From Ophioceras dolichostomum (taxonomy: Eukaryota; Ascomycota; Sordariomycetes; Magnaporthales; Ophioceraceae), in assembly GCA_003049485.1 (NCBI GenBank), contig PYST01000347.1:1-40848 (forward strand): a stretch of 40,848 bases of DNA, in the 5' to 3' direction. Below, piece by piece: positions 28,746 to 40,794 of the stretch. How positions within the stretch are numbered: position 1 is the first letter of the stretch; every line of letters begins with the position of its first letter. The notes beneath the pieces were generated by a model. That model made no database searches, had not been told where the DNA came from, and was given only the letters and a program-made list of their open reading frames with translations. The position numbers were made by a program, and so were the translations under genes.

Positions 28746-29837
28746 ATGGCCGTCAGTCGTAAGTAATCCGAAAGCTTTTGCTGTTGCCAAGAACTTCACC
28801 GAGCGCCGATGACTGACTGACATGATGGGACGGGCCGGGGAAAAACAACAGACTCCTCCCTAGGCTTAATAGCCATGGTCTTCGTCAGCGGCTCGCTGGC
28901 GATGCTCTTCTTCGTGATCCTCGGCGGCGTGACCCGGACGCCCCCATTGGACAACACCTACTTCCTGCAGGCCAACACGTTCGGTATCGAGGGGGCACGC
29001 CCCATGACGCAGTGGACGTACTTCCACGTCTGCGGGCCAGAGAACCGTATCTGCGGCGCCGCCGAGCCGGCCATGGCGCTCGGGAGCGCGTGGGCTGCGC
29101 CGGGTCTGGGGGCGCCAAGGGAGATGGTTGGGTAAGTTTTCTTTCTAATTCTTTTCCGACCGGATTTGCTTGTTCTGGGTTGAGTTGTAGGTTATGATGC
29201 TGACTATAATGATGGTGATTGCTCATGAAAATAGTGACTTCGGCGGCGGCACAACTTCGCATTTCTACTGGTACATGTGGCGCTTCTGCTGGGTCTTCTA
29301 CCTGATCGCGCTCTTCTTCGAAGTCGTCACCTTCTTCGCCGGCTTTGTCGCCTGCTGCGGCCGGCTCGGGTCCGCCATGGCGGGACTCGTGGGCCTCATC
29401 GCCTTCTTCTTCCTCACCATCGCAGTGTCACTGATGACGTACGTGTTTGTGCCTCCCCGTCCCCGTCCCGTCCCGTGCCATACCGTTTCTGTTCCACCGT
29501 GTGTAGTTTGCTTCCATTACACATAACTACATTTAATGCACCACACACATACTGACCTGTGTACTTGCGTTTGTTGTTATCCAGCGCTACCTTCGTCAAG
29601 GCTCGCGACGCATTCATGGCCGAAGGCCGAGGCGCGAATGTCGGGACTTACGCGTTCGGCTTCAGCTGGGGCTCGTGGGCAGCGCTCTTCATAGCCGTGG
29701 CGCTGTTCTGCCTTGGAACGAGGGGCAGGAAGAAGACCGACCATGTGAGGTCCGCCCAGAGGAGACGGCCCAGCACCCGGAGTCATCGGTCGGTCGATGT
29801 TGTTGGGGGCCGGAGGGTCAAGGAAGAGTACACCTGA
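28746..29837 (+). CDS. SUR7/PalI family membrane protein
   Basis: Four exons, 28746-28758, 28852-29131, 29235-29438 and 29585-29837, encode 249 aa. Donors are GTAAGT, GTAAGT and GTACGT, all in phase agreement. The first coding exon is only 13 bases (MAVS plus one base) and is needed to complete the N-terminal HSSLGLIAMVF membrane segment. Four membrane segments are visible: about 8-30; FCWVFYLIALFFEVVTFFAG; MAGLVGLIAFFFLTIAVSLM; and SWAALFIAVALFCLG. The first extracellular loop carries the claudin-like pair CGPENRIC after WTYFHV, the family mark. SUR7 proteins sit in plasma-membrane eisosome/MCC domains or act like PalI in pH sensing; this protein is closer to the SUR7 type by memory. The C-terminal tail is short and basic. 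Using the internal ATG at 28875 would remove the first part of the membrane segment. Confidence 0.88.
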
Positions 29838-31454
29838 ATGGGCATGTACCCTATCTCGGTAGCTTGTTGACGCCGAGTGGTGGCCACTTGGAAGATGAGG
29901 GTGAGGCGCTGTCACATCTGTTCTCCTGCAATGCTGGTTCATGCCTTTTATTGAGTGGGTGAGGGGGTTGGAGTTACTTCATCTTTGTTATGGTTGATGA
30001 TCTCATGTCCTAGCATCTTAGCGGCGTTGGAAGCTAGGTTGGCAAATTTCCCTCACTGTTATCGTAATAAAATATCCTGCTACTTGAAAAAACAAAAAGT
30101 TATCGTTCTCCATCTCTCTATCGCGAGACTTATGGGTTGGTCTCACCAACTCGGCAAAGGCCTTTACCACGCCGGGCTAACTAGAAGGCACTCATAGCTT
30201 CGTCGAGGTCTACAACAACCTATTGCCTAGGAAGCCGACTATGGACGACGACTATGGACCACAGACTGTGGACCTCATTGACCGGGGAAAGCACGGTCAG
30301 TTAATGAGATGCATATGACGATGTGATTATTAACAACATGACTCACGCAGCACGAATGCGCACGAGATCCTCGAGAAAAGGGGCCAGAGAGACGAAGCTC
30401 CAGGAACCCTCACTATCCCACCCCGCCTAGGTTATCCGCTCCCAATAGTTAGGCTGAAGAAACCTGCCACGTTCGACAGGCTAACGTGTATATTGTCGGC
30501 TAGCAAGAGAAATGACATGCTAAGAGGCACTAAACCAAAGCCCGACAAGGGGCGGATGAAAGAGGGCTAAGGAGGTAAAACTAAGCAGACCAAGAAAACT
30601 TGAGGAGTGATGATTCCCGCCAAGCTTCTACGCCCGAAATAGTAAAACATCAGGGAAGCCAGAATAAGAGAAAGGATTTTATATACATATAAACTGAGAA
30701 GAAGCAACACGACGAAGCAAACGGCCGGTCTGATAGTGTATCCCGTCGGAGTTAGAATAGCAACGCGTGTGGAAGAAAGTGGATCCCTCAAGAGGCAGGC
30801 GAGAAGGAGGGTGAGCCAAAATCCCAATATCCCAATGAAGGGGAGGGGAAGTATTAAGACGAAGCAGAAAACAAGGCTACAAATGTTGGAGAGCGGAAGA
30901 AGGCGTCGGCGCCGTAGATAGAAGAATGTTCGGGATGGGGAATAGAAGGGAAAGTGGACGTCCCGTAACGCCGAGGCCAGAGGGGGGAATCGATTTGGTG
31001 GATAAGTCACAACGCATAAAAACGCAATACACAAAAAGAAGCCCTAAGGAGATAGTTGATGACAAAGGAAATAAGACTGGAGAAAGCGGCGCGGGGATCT
31101 CGAAGTCGGTAAGGTCGGGGCGGCGTCGGGATGAGTAGTCGGTCGAGAATCGGCGTTGAAATCGGAGGCGTATATCGTATAGGTGGGTGGGTTCGCAGGC
31201 CGGACCGAAGCCAGTACGAATGAGAGCAAATTACGGACACCCTCGTCGGCCTCTGGTGATCACTGCAAAGTGTTTCCTATCCTTGTAGCCGGCGACGGTT
31301 TCGGTACCTGTGAGGGCAGCATCGTTGGTCGAAGGGCTTGACCCGGCACGGTGGCCGGCACTTCCAGCTGGATCAGTGGAAGTGTCGGAGGCGACTTGGC
31401 GGAGAAGGCGAGCGCCAGACATGAGAATATCGAGGCGAAAGCACGTCTCAGCTC
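29838..31454. other. Convergent gene-free region between the SUR7-family gene and RHO3
   Basis: About 1.6 kb, more AT-rich in the middle. A hydrophobic frame on the minus strand (30567-31034) has no recognisable family and is probably chance. Likely 3' UTRs of both flanking genes plus spacer. Confidence 0.5.
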
Positions 31455-32727
31455 CTACATGACGACGCACTTGCTCTCCTCGCGCTCCTTCTTGACGCTG
31501 AGTGCGACGCGCGCGGCTTCGGTAAAGGCCTCGTTGACGCCGCGGTTGCGCATGGCCGAGCACTCGAGATAGCGGAGCGCGCCGATCCTGCGTGCGACCT
31601 CCAGCCCTTGGTCGTAGGGGATCATGGGCTTCTTCTCCCCGGCCTGCCCTCCCGCGCCGCCTGCGCCGTCCGTGCCGGTCGCACCGCCGTCTGCCGCGTC
31701 TTCTGCGGCGGCCTCACGGAGGTCGCACTTCAGCGCCACGAGCACCAGCTTCACGCCGGGGCAGTTGTCCGCGATCTCCCCGACCCACTTGGATTCGACG
31801 TTCTCGAGGCTGTCCTTGCTGTCGACCGAGTAGCAGAGCATTATCAAGTCGGTGTCGTCTGTTTCATGTTTGTTTCCCATGCAGCCAATTGTTAGCCTCC
31901 GATGTTTCCCAGCTGTCGAGATCCAAATTCTGGAGCACTCCTGAGGCATACCCCCCGCCGCGCGAACCAGTGGGGAAGTAGCGGCTTAAGAGAGGAGGCC
32001 AAGAGACAAGAGATGGGCAGGGAATGATCTAGCGCACCGTATGAAAGGCTTCGTAACCGATCGAATTCCTCCTGCCCTGCCGTGTCCCACAGCGATAGTT
32101 CAATGTGGACGTTGTCGACGAAGATATCTATGGTGCCGAGTCGCAAAAAAAAAGTCAGCCTGAAGTTCGCCCAACTGCAGCCGCGTCGCTCTGCGGCTCG
32201 CCATCACACCAATTCCATCACCTCCACTTCGTAGTCGCCACGCGGGAGGTAGTAAAATCGTCGACATACCGTGTACATAGTTTTCGAAAACCGTAGGCTC
32301 GTAAACGGTGGGGAAGTAACTTTACGAAAACGAGTGATGTCGCGTCAGCGCACTGTATCGTCCCCCCATCGTCTCGCGATCTCTGTATTCCGTGTCCAAA
32401 TAGTGGCCTAGCGGGAGGGGAGGTGAGGCTGGATAGGAGGAGGAATCGGCCGGGGGGGCTACATACCCTCTCGTAAAGACATTGAGCAGCGAAGTCTTCC
32501 CGCAAGCACCGTCGCCTCTGTTGAATCGAGTCCACCATCGTCAGTAAGACTCCCCGAAGGAAGCGTCCGTCAAAACAGCTAAGCCACCCAGACGCGCAGG
32601 CGCGCCATGGAGGTTCCATTCAGCGCCCCTGGACTCGCGGAGGGAGTCAAGCGTAAGTGGGGAATACGTACAGCAAGACGAGCTTCCGCTGCACGGTTTT
32701 GCTTCCGCCACAGAGCGAGAACGGCAT
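31455..32727 (-). CDS. rho3: Rho3-type small GTPase
   Basis: Five exons on the minus strand: 32727-32672, 32517-32467, 32319-32270, 32127-32038 and 31858-31455. All phases agree and give 216 aa. The four introns are 142-179 nt, long for this window. The reading begins MPFSLCGGSKTVQRKLVLL and continues with P-loop GDGACGKT (20-27), effector YFPTVYEPTVFENY with Thr45, DTAGQEEFDRLRSLSYDD, ALKCDLRE and LECSAMRNRGVNEAF. The tail ends KCVVM, a CaaX box for prenylation. The LENVESKW stretch and the N-terminal extension fit Rho3, which controls exocytosis and polarised growth through the exocyst and formins. A Gly/Ala/Asp-rich insertion (about 26 residues) follows LKCDLRE, in the Rho insert region, where Rho3 proteins vary. 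All GTP-binding residues look intact. Confidence 0.92.
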
Positions 32728-35297
32728 CGTGTGTAAAATCTCGCTGTCGAGCCGGACAGGTAATGGTGGATGTCAGGATTTGTCGTCGACGTCGGGGGGA
32801 ACAGGGCTGTGGGGTCTCGCTCGCTCGCTCGTTTTGGCCGGTTGCCGTCTTTCTGGTCAACCGGACGAGAATCGATGTGGATATATATTCCCGGGGAAAT
32901 TCGTGGAAATGCGTGGTTGGATGTGACGAATAGTTGACCTGTTCGTTCACTCGCTCGCTAGTGCGGAGGGGACTCGAGAGATTTTGCTGCAATTCGAGGA
33001 TACTCGAAGGAGGACCCCAAAAGATCAGAGTGCGCTTCGATTCTGGGAGCTGGAGGCGATTTGGGCCGGAAGTTTCAGGGCCTTCGCTGCTTTTCTTTGC
33101 TCGTGGCGTTTGGGGGTGACGCGGAAGGTCTTAATGTGCGCTGGTGCAGTTGTTGATGCGAATGTTTGAGAGTACGATCATGTGTGGTGGTAGTAACTGG
33201 ACTGTGCTGGTCGGCGATTCTGGTGGTACGGGATAGGGAGGTGCAGAATAACCTATGCCACCTGCGTAACAGCAGGCTAGGTGGCTCTTTTTTTGGGTCC
33301 TAATCCAACACGCAGCCAGCCCAGGGGAAATGCCGATGCCGAGAACTTTGGCAGCCAGGTCGAGCAAGCACAACAGCAGATCCGGGTCCGCACGGAACAC
33401 TCAGAATAACCCGATAATTTGCAATTGGCGACCACGAGAAGATGTCGAGGAACACAGAAAGCCGCAATATGGATGAGAGGTTCTATCATTTCTTGAAGGC
33501 GGGCGGAGTTGGATGACGATGATGGATGATAGCTTCCTTCAAATGGTTATCAGCAATCGTAGCCAGACCCGTTTGGGGAAGGCGGTCGGTCGGCCTGTCA
33601 GTGCGGATACGTTCCGATATTCAGCATTTTTCAGCCCTCGAACCCTTGGACTCGGGGGAATGTCCAGGCTTGGGGACGGCAAAAAACAGGACCTGACTCC
33701 TGCTCCAACAAATTGGCACCGTCCGTTCCAATCCCACCACCCCAGCCGTTGAGGTGCGTGTGCATGGAGTACCTCTATCCATGCCGGCACCCCGGCCTCC
33801 CTAGCCAGATCCTTTCTGTCTCGGGACTGGACGACATTTGCGTCTGCTGCTTTTAAGGGGTGGCGAGAACGAGGCGAGGCGAAGACGACGAATTCGGAAA
33901 GCATCACAGGCCACATAAGCACGGTCACCTTCCTCGCCCCTGAGAGGTCCACGTCGAAGGTAGGATTTTTTAATGTTAAATTGGAATAAAGACGGCGGAT
34001 GCCCGTGTCAACCCCGCCCACCCAAGATTGATCATTGATCGTTGCCGATGGAAACCCCCACTTGTCATTTTCTTAGGAGTTCATCATTCAGAACGAACGT
34101 AGTGGCCACGGGTGGCCCATGAGGAGTTCCACTGATGTTCGAGGCTCGGGTCACGTTCGAACATCGCAAAGAACCAAACAATGACTTTCTTGGGATGGAT
34201 GGGTTGGCGCCAGCAAACTGCTCGCGGGATGACGAGCAGTGAGTGGTTGTTGGCCACCGCACCGACGAGCGATCGAGCGGAGGAATCACCGGAGATCGCC
34301 ACCGTCGGTGTGCGCATGGTATGGTATGTGCGCCCCGAACCTACGCCACCAATCCATCTCCCGCACGGAGGAAGGAGAACTGGGCCGGAGTCAGGACGCA
34401 GGACTCGATTGTCAATATCACCCATCCCCAAACCAGCTCGTCGCTCACCCACCTTCCGCACATAACCAACTTCCCTCCTCCCTCCTCCCTCCATTTCTCC
34501 TCGCGAGTGAAGAATTCGAGGAATTTATGTTGGTAGCGGCGATATGGTGCACCAACAGAAGCTCGGTGAATGCCACACATGGCTGCCTGTCTGTCTGCCA
34601 CGTATTCCCAGCCCCGTCCCCATCCGCTCGCGCTGGCTGAATTGAGGTATATTCTCAGCTCGGGCTCGCACTTATGCGATTCCGAATTTCGAGACCAACA
34701 GTTTGGTGCCAAGAGTCCAGGTGTTTTCCCCGCCTGCCACCTCAGCTCCACCTCGTTTGTGTCAGTCTAGGCCTACAGTCATCGCCAACTTCGAGTGAGC
34801 GAGAGCCTTCAAAACCCACGACATCAGGCCTGAGCAACGGACGAATCCCATCTATGACTGTAGGGTACAGTCCCTTGTTCGCCTACCTCTCTAGAACCAA
34901 GGGGTCATCCAACGTGAAGGCAGGTGTGTAAGCTAGTTGCACCTCCGGACACTGACGATTCAGCTGTTGCTCGTCGTGCCGCATCGCTGTGCCGTTTTGC
35001 CGGAATTCTCCGTCGAATGGCAGAGCAAAATACCCGCATGAACACCAGGTGCGCTGCTGCCAGCCGAGTCCCGGCCACTGCTGTTCATCCTGCCGCCGCA
35101 CGGAACGCGGAACGGCAAAGTCGCCCCAGACGCAGGCGACAGGCGAAGTCTGTCTCATTCATTCATAACGGCACGGACTAGCACTTAGTCCTACTTCTCA
35201 TGTGCAACAGCTAAGGTATGTTAGGTAGGGCAGTCACACATCGCGAGTAGAGATGATAACGTTGGTAAATTCATGCTTTGATGGTTCTATGTACCCT
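32728..35297. other. Gene-free region between RHO3 and CWC25
   Basis: About 2.6 kb upstream of RHO3 and downstream of CWC25. It includes an ATATATAT run at 32881-32888, about 155 bases before the RHO3 ATG and possibly its TATA element. The reading frames present (for example 33539-34021, -) have no domain support. Confidence 0.5.
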
Positions 35298-36848
35298 CTA
35301 ATCCTCATCCCGCTGGAGACCCTGCCGATCCCGCCCTATCCGATCAGACAGCGACATCTCGCCCGCCTTGCGGTGCAGCCCGTTGTTGAACGCGCGGCCG
35401 CCTGTATCACCAAAGCGTGCATCCCTAGCTCTAGCTCGGTCATCGGCCTCGCGTTCCTGGCGCTCCCGCTCGGCAATCTCCGTCAGCCGCTGCTCGCGGT
35501 CCCTGTCGAGGTCCGATGCCGCCTCCTGCATCGCTGCAAGCTTGCGGGCGCGCTCCTCATCGGCCATTTTTTCGTCTGCGGCGTCCCGGCCCCTGGGAGG
35601 CCTATTGCCGTTGGAGCTGTTATTGTTGTTGTGGCCATAGCCGCCGCCGCCGTTGTGGCGAGCCCGGTCAGAATTCCGGAACTCTCGTAGAGAAGCACGG
35701 CGATGATCGCCACGGGCACCATTGCGCTCGTCTCCGTTTCTGAAGTCCGAGTCACGGCGGTCGGTCTCGTCGCGGGAGTCATCTCGTCGGGAATCGCAAC
35801 GGCCATTGTCTCTGGTTTCTCGGGAGTCTCGGCCAGATCGCGACTCCCGCCGGTCCCCAGAGAGGCTGCGCTCACGATACTGACGGTGGGAACAATGTCC
35901 GTCTTCGGAGGACCTGTCGCGTCTTGGGGGTGATCGCGAACGAGACCTCTCTCGGTGGCTCCTCCTCCTGTCGCGGTCGTCACTGTGACGCGTGTCGCTC
36001 CTGCGGTCCCCTTCGCGATCCCGGTGATTGTGGTCGCGATGTCTTCGCGAGTGGTCTCTGTCGTCGTCGTTCGATTCACGACAACTCTCCCTTAGACTTC
36101 GTCCATCAGGATCTTCTTCTCTGTGCTGACGCTCTCTAGGATCTCGTCGGGCTCTGCTGGATTTCCTCTCGTCGTCTGATTCGTGACAGTCTCTGCTTGG
36201 TGATCGCTCCCTCGAGTCCGTTCTCCTCCTCTTATGGTGCTCATGGCGGTCTCTGTTGACATCGTCGCCGTGGCGATGACGACGGTTGGAAGAGTGGTGC
36301 CTGCGCTTCTTATCGCGCTTTTCCTTCTTACTGCTGTCGTCGATGCCCATGGAGGCTAGAAGCTGGCGCCTCTTGATCGGGTCATTCATCATGGCGTCGT
36401 AGGCAGCCTTCTCCTGTCGCTTGATCGCTAGCAGAGGGTCCTCTCTTATTTTTGCGGCGGTGTCGCGGGCAGAGTTGGCATTGCCTAAGGCCATGAAGTT
36501 CTGCTCGCCGGCCGTCTTCTCCACCTCCTTGGTGTCGTTCTTCGTCAGGATCGTGTCGATGCGCCGCTTGCCCAAGAGGAAGCTCTCGAGCTCTTCCGTG
36601 GTACCGAGTGCACCATCCGAAGGTCCGTTGTAGAGAAACTCGACGCGATCGATTCGCTTTTTGCCACCAGCCTCTTCGATCTTTCTCTGGATCTCTTCCT
36701 TCGCCCGCTCTTCCTTGAGTTCTTGAACGCGCTGCTGGGTCTTCCTGCGCTCTTCCAAAGCTCTCTGCTCAGACTCGTAGACCTTCCGCTGATTGCTCAG
36801 CAGTTGGGGATGCCAACTTTTCTTGAGGTTGAGGTCGCCGCCACCCAT
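35298..36848 (-). CDS. cwc25: Pre-mRNA splicing factor CWC25
   Basis: A single exon of 516 codons, ATG at 36848. The N-terminus MGGGDLNLKKSWHP followed by a long helix (residues 15-60, VYESEQRALEERRK) is the CIR_N domain. The conserved CWC25 segment RVEFLYNGP comes at about 68, then LESFLLGKRRID and DPIKRRQLLASMG. From about residue 180 the protein is dominated by Arg/Asp/Ser/His (RD and RS dipeptides), as expected for a fungal CWC25 with a long disordered tail, ending SLSDRIGRDRQGLQRDED. CWC25 joins the spliceosome after Prp2 action and helps the first transesterification step. It is divergent from the COP9 subunit gene, 506 bases apart. Confidence 0.9.
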   Translation of the reverse strand: MGGGDLNLKKSWHPQLLSNQRKVYESEQRALEERRKTQQRVQELKEERAKEEIQRKIEEAGGKKRIDRVEFLYNGPSDGALGTTEELESFLLGKRRIDTILTKNDTKEVEKTAGEQNFMALGNANSARDTAAKIREDPLLAIKRQEKAAYDAMMNDPIKRRQLLASMGIDDSSKKEKRDKKRRHHSSNRRHRHGDDVNRDRHEHHKRRRTDSRERSPSRDCHESDDERKSSRARRDPRERQHREEDPDGRSLRESCRESNDDDRDHSRRHRDHNHRDREGDRRSDTRHSDDRDRRRSHRERSRSRSPPRRDRSSEDGHCSHRQYRERSLSGDRRESRSGRDSRETRDNGRCDSRRDDSRDETDRRDSDFRNGDERNGARGDHRRASLREFRNSDRARHNGGGGYGHNNNNSSNGNRPPRGRDAADEKMADEERARKLAAMQEAASDLDRDREQRLTEIAERERQEREADDRARARDARFGDTGGRAFNNGLHRKAGEMSLSDRIGRDRQGLQRDED

Positions 36849-37354
36849 CTTGGCGGTTGCGACGGGGCGACAATCAAAGTTGCGATGGGCTTCAGCAGAT
36901 GCCTAGAGACTCGGCACGGTGGAGAGCTTCTCTCGACTTCAGGGGTGAAATGAGAAGCTGGCGAGGGAGAGGATGAGAAAGCGCGCGTCGTCGTGTACGT
37001 TGTAAATGAAGGAGAGACTGTGGATGGCGCCAGGTAGAATGTTTGGAGAGAGACGAAGACTGGAGGTGGCAAGAGGTGGATACCATTCACCGTCAAGCGA
37101 TAAGGCGATCGCACGGGCCACTTTTATCCACAACCTCCTCTGATAAGACTTGCCCCGCAGCCCCAGTCAAGGCTCCAGGGAAGCTACGTGAACCTCCACC
37201 AGAACAGCACAACAGCACACATGCACAAAAGAAACGCAACGACGCCATCCTCGCAGAGATTTCTGCACTGTCTCCAACTAAGCCCTTCTACGAAGCCATT
37301 CTACGAAGTCATTTCCTCCAAGCTTGACCAGAAAGTACAACGGTTACCGCAGTC
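36849..37354. other. Divergent promoter region of CWC25 and CSN2
   Basis: 506 bases between divergent start codons. No other gene is visible. It should hold both promoters; I cannot identify individual sites. Confidence 0.55.
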
Positions 37355-38978
37355 ATGTCCGATGACGATTTCATGCAGGCCTCCGACGAGGAGGAGTATG
37401 ATTTCGACTACGAGGAAGACGATGACGACAACAACGATGGCGCCGTCGATATCGAGAACAAGTATTACAACGCGAAGCAGCTAAAGCTGACCGACCCAGA
37501 AGAGGCGATCGTCGAATTCTTGGCCGTGCCGGGACTGGAGGCGGAGAAGGGCGACTGGGGCTTCAAAGGACTCAAGCAGGCGATCAAGCTGGAGTTCAAG
37601 CTTGAGCAATTCGACAAAGTGAGTCTTCCACGGTGTTGAGCTCCTCCACGCACCGAATCCCACCAGTATCGAATCGCTGCTGACCGAGTCTACCGTTTGT
37701 TAGGCCATCGAGCATTTCGCCGAGCTCCTCACATACGTCAAGTCCGCCGTCACGCGCAACTACTCAGAGAAATCGATCAACAACATGCTGGACTACATCG
37801 AGAAGTCGTCCGCCGAGTCGGCAGAGGCGGCCAAGTGCATGGAGGAGTTCTACTCGCTCACGCTCAAGTGCTTCCAAAGCACCAACAACGAGCGGCTATG
37901 GCTCAAGACCAACATTAAGCTCTGCAAGCTGCTACTTGGCCGACACGAGTACGCCACCGTGGGCAAGAAGCTGCGCGAGCTGCATCGGGCATGCGAGCGC
38001 GAGGACGGCTCCGACGACCCCAACAAGGGCACGTACCTGCTCGAGGTCTACGCGCTCGAGATTCAGATGCATGCCGAGACCAAGAACAACAAACAGCTGA
38101 AGCGGCTCTACCAGCGAGCACTTAATGTCCGCTCGGCGGTGCCGCACCCGAAGATCATGGGAATCATCCGCGAGTGCGGCGGCAAGATGCACATGTCAGA
38201 GGAGAACTGGAAGGACGCACAGTCGGACTTTGGCGAGTCCTTCCGCGCCTACGATGAGGCTGGCTCGCTGCAGCGCATCCAGGTGCTCAAATACCTGCTC
38301 TTGTGCACGATGCTGATGCGGTCCGACATCAACCCGTTCGAGTCGCAGGAGACCAAACCCTACAAGAACGACCCGCGCATCTCGGCCATGACAGAGCTGG
38401 TCGAGGCGTACCAGCGCGACGACATCCACAAGTACCAGGACGTGCTGAAGCGCAACACGGACCTGCTCGCCGACCCGTTCATCGCCGAGAACATCGACGA
38501 GGTGACGCGCACGATGCGCACCAAGGCCGTGATGCGGCTGATCGGGCCGTACGAGCGCGTGCGCATGAGCTGGATCGCGTCGCACCTACGCATCACCGAG
38601 ACCGAGGCACAGGACATCATCAGCTACCTGATCGTCGACGAGAAGATCGCCGGCAGGATCGACCAGCAGAGCGGGACCATCGAGATAGAGTCCTCGGCAG
38701 ACGAGCAGCGCGTCAGCGCCGTCAACAGCCTGGCCAGCGCGCTAGCGCAGTTCTACGGCCAGGTCTTCAAGGAGGGAGACGGCCTGCGCAACCAGACCGT
38801 CGTCGACGACTTCGGGAACGAGTGGTCGGTCCCCGGGTTGCGCATGGACAACATGCCGGCGAGGCCAGGCAACCGCCGTGGTGGCCGTGCGGGTTTTAAG
38901 GGCCTGTATCCCGGTGGTGGATTCGACGGAAGTGGAAGCGCAGGCAGCAGCAACTCCATGTGGAGTAGTGTTATTTGA
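37355..38978 (+). CDS. csn2: COP9 signalosome complex subunit 2
   Basis: Two exons, 37355-37618 and 37704-38978, encode 512 aa. The intron is 85 nt, GTGAGT...TAG, phase 0. The N-terminus is acidic (MSDDDFMQASDEEEYDFDYEEDDDDN), typical of CSN2/Rpn6 relatives, followed by IENKYYNAKQLK and TPR-like helical repeats through YEKSS...LKRLYQRALNV. The PCI/winged-helix domain lies at about 347-418 (RTKAVMRLIGPYERVRMSWI, AQDIISYLIVDEKIAGRID). The C-terminus has an Arg/Gly-rich stretch (RPGNRRGGRAGFKG) and Ser/Gly tail. CSN2 is one of the core subunits of the complex that removes NEDD8 from cullins. Length and the conserved INNMLDYIEK and LKTNIKLCKLLL segments favour CSN2 over the proteasome subunit Rpn6. 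In fungi the complex links light response and development. Confidence 0.93.
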
Positions 38979-39310
38979 AGGCGAACGCGGAAGGGACTTG
39001 GGTGGTGCAATGGCGTGGAGTGCGTGGCGCGAGTTCAGCTCGGTTCAAGAACGAAGCTATGACGCTCGCAGTCCAAACGGCCGTGCCCAGAGAGCGAAGA
39101 GAGCGGCAAGCCTAAGTCCCGAGCCAAGGAGGCGGACGCATCTCGTTTGCTATCATCTTTCAGCCAGGAGTTCAAGGGTGTTGCTGCATTACTTTGTGGC
39201 CGATTCAAGCCACATTAGGATTTGGGAGATTGGGGTCCCCGCAAGTTTGCGTGCTCTCAGATCAAAAGGCTACCTAGTTAGCGTCATGTCGGCTAGGTCT
39301 TTGGCACGGG

Positions 39311-39359
39311 CAGGCTACAGGCTACATGCTACAGGCTACAGGCTACAGATTACAGGCTA
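39311..39359. repeat. Heptamer tandem array CAGGCTA
   Basis: Seven head-to-tail units of 7 bases: CAGGCTA, CAGGCTA, CATGCTA, CAGGCTA, CAGGCTA, CAGATTA, CAGGCTA. Five are identical and two carry one or two changes. Confidence 0.92.
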
Positions 39360-40792
39360 TTGCAATAGACGATCAGGGCGTCAGGCGAAATGCCCTCTAC
39401 GGAGCCGACTGTGCTTCTCCGCATCCTCTCTGCCGGTCGATATTCTTGCAGATGACGGTATTTATGTGGTCACGGTGATGCTATCATTTCTCGTCTCTGA
39501 ATGCACGACAGCGCGGTCCCGATTCGACCGAAGGCTCTCCCCAGCCTAGGAGACACTAACCGACACATCAGCCAACCCATCAGACCCAGGAGGACGCGGG
39601 AGGGAAAGCACGCCTCTCCCTCGGTCTGCTGCGAGCACGCCATCATAGCAGCCGAAGCAGCGAGCAAACGAGCAAAAATGGCCGCACGGGGGTACACGGC
39701 CGTGGCCATCTGGCCAACCGGTCATCTACAGATACCGGGCTCGATTCCCGGAACCACCGGTCGAGGCCCGCGGGCGCTTTATGATATATGACCGCGAGTG
39801 TCGGCTTCGCCTCGGGTGACCCTCACCGGTGAGCGATGAGGAGGGGGGCGGGAAGGCAAACAAACCAGTCACTTCTCGTGCAGGTGGACGTAGTGGTGGT
39901 GACGGAACGGCAATTCCAGCCACCCGCCTTCCCGACACGGCTTGCGGGTGGAAGCTGATAATTGTCTCAACATGGAGGGGAGAGCGAGGGCGAGAGGGAG
40001 GGCATAAGAGCATTATCGACCCAGAGTTGAGCCGAAAAGTGTGGTGTCGCAACAGCTGCGTGGGGTAGTATTTGGAAACGGGCATGTTAGATGAGGGAAA
40101 TAGAGAAGTAAGTAGAGAAGCAGAGCAACTCGTTCTGATAAGGCATGGCTCCCTACTGGCACAATAGCATACTACGGCCGGAACTGGACGGGCGATGGAG
40201 GGTGAGATAGGCGGACTAATGGAGGGAGGGACGGAGGGTATCCGCAAAGATGGAGGTCCGGGATGAGATTTGTTTTGCCAGCAGCCACTTCGACGATGCA
40301 GATACAATACACAACAGGACGACATGGAGCAGTGGTCCAGGTATCTCCCCAAACACCACCGCTGCCAATGCAGCCACCTCACGAAGAAGCTTAAGCCTAA
40401 CTTTCTTCCCCTCCTCCTACCCCGAGCCACATCGGCATCCCATCCCCTCTGTTCTCTCAGCCGGCATCGGGGAGCCCGGCCGCCTAAAAGCGAACACGAA
40501 CCTGATACGGCTGACGAATTGGAGACGGATGAAGCCGCAAGGAAAACGAGGCCATACTTTCCAACATTTTCTGGGCAAGGACAGCACATGCCCCTGTGCC
40601 CACCCGTAGCAGCTTCGGCAGTCGTTAGCCCTTGTGCGAGGGGAGCTCGATCCCTGTTCCCTGACATATCCACGATCCATGGTAGAGTGCAAGAGATGAA
40701 AGAAGAGGGGAGAGACGGGGGGACGTGGGAAAGGAGGGAAGACCACGGGACGGGATGGAATCGGAGGTGGGCGGGCGACAAACATTCTATCT

Positions 40793-40794
<2 letters not shown>

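Noticed and set aside
30567..31034. Hydrophobic 155-codon frame on the minus strand, possible membrane protein
   Set aside because: Hydrophobicity comes from A/G-rich + strand DNA. No family pattern or start context supports it, and it lies in the 3' flank of two convergent genes.
39688..39759. Possible tRNA gene on the + strand
   Set aside because: It has a good T-arm (CCGGG-CTCGATT-CCCGG) and a 72-base span, but the acceptor stem pairs at only five of seven positions and no anticodon stem can be formed. At most it is a tRNA relic.
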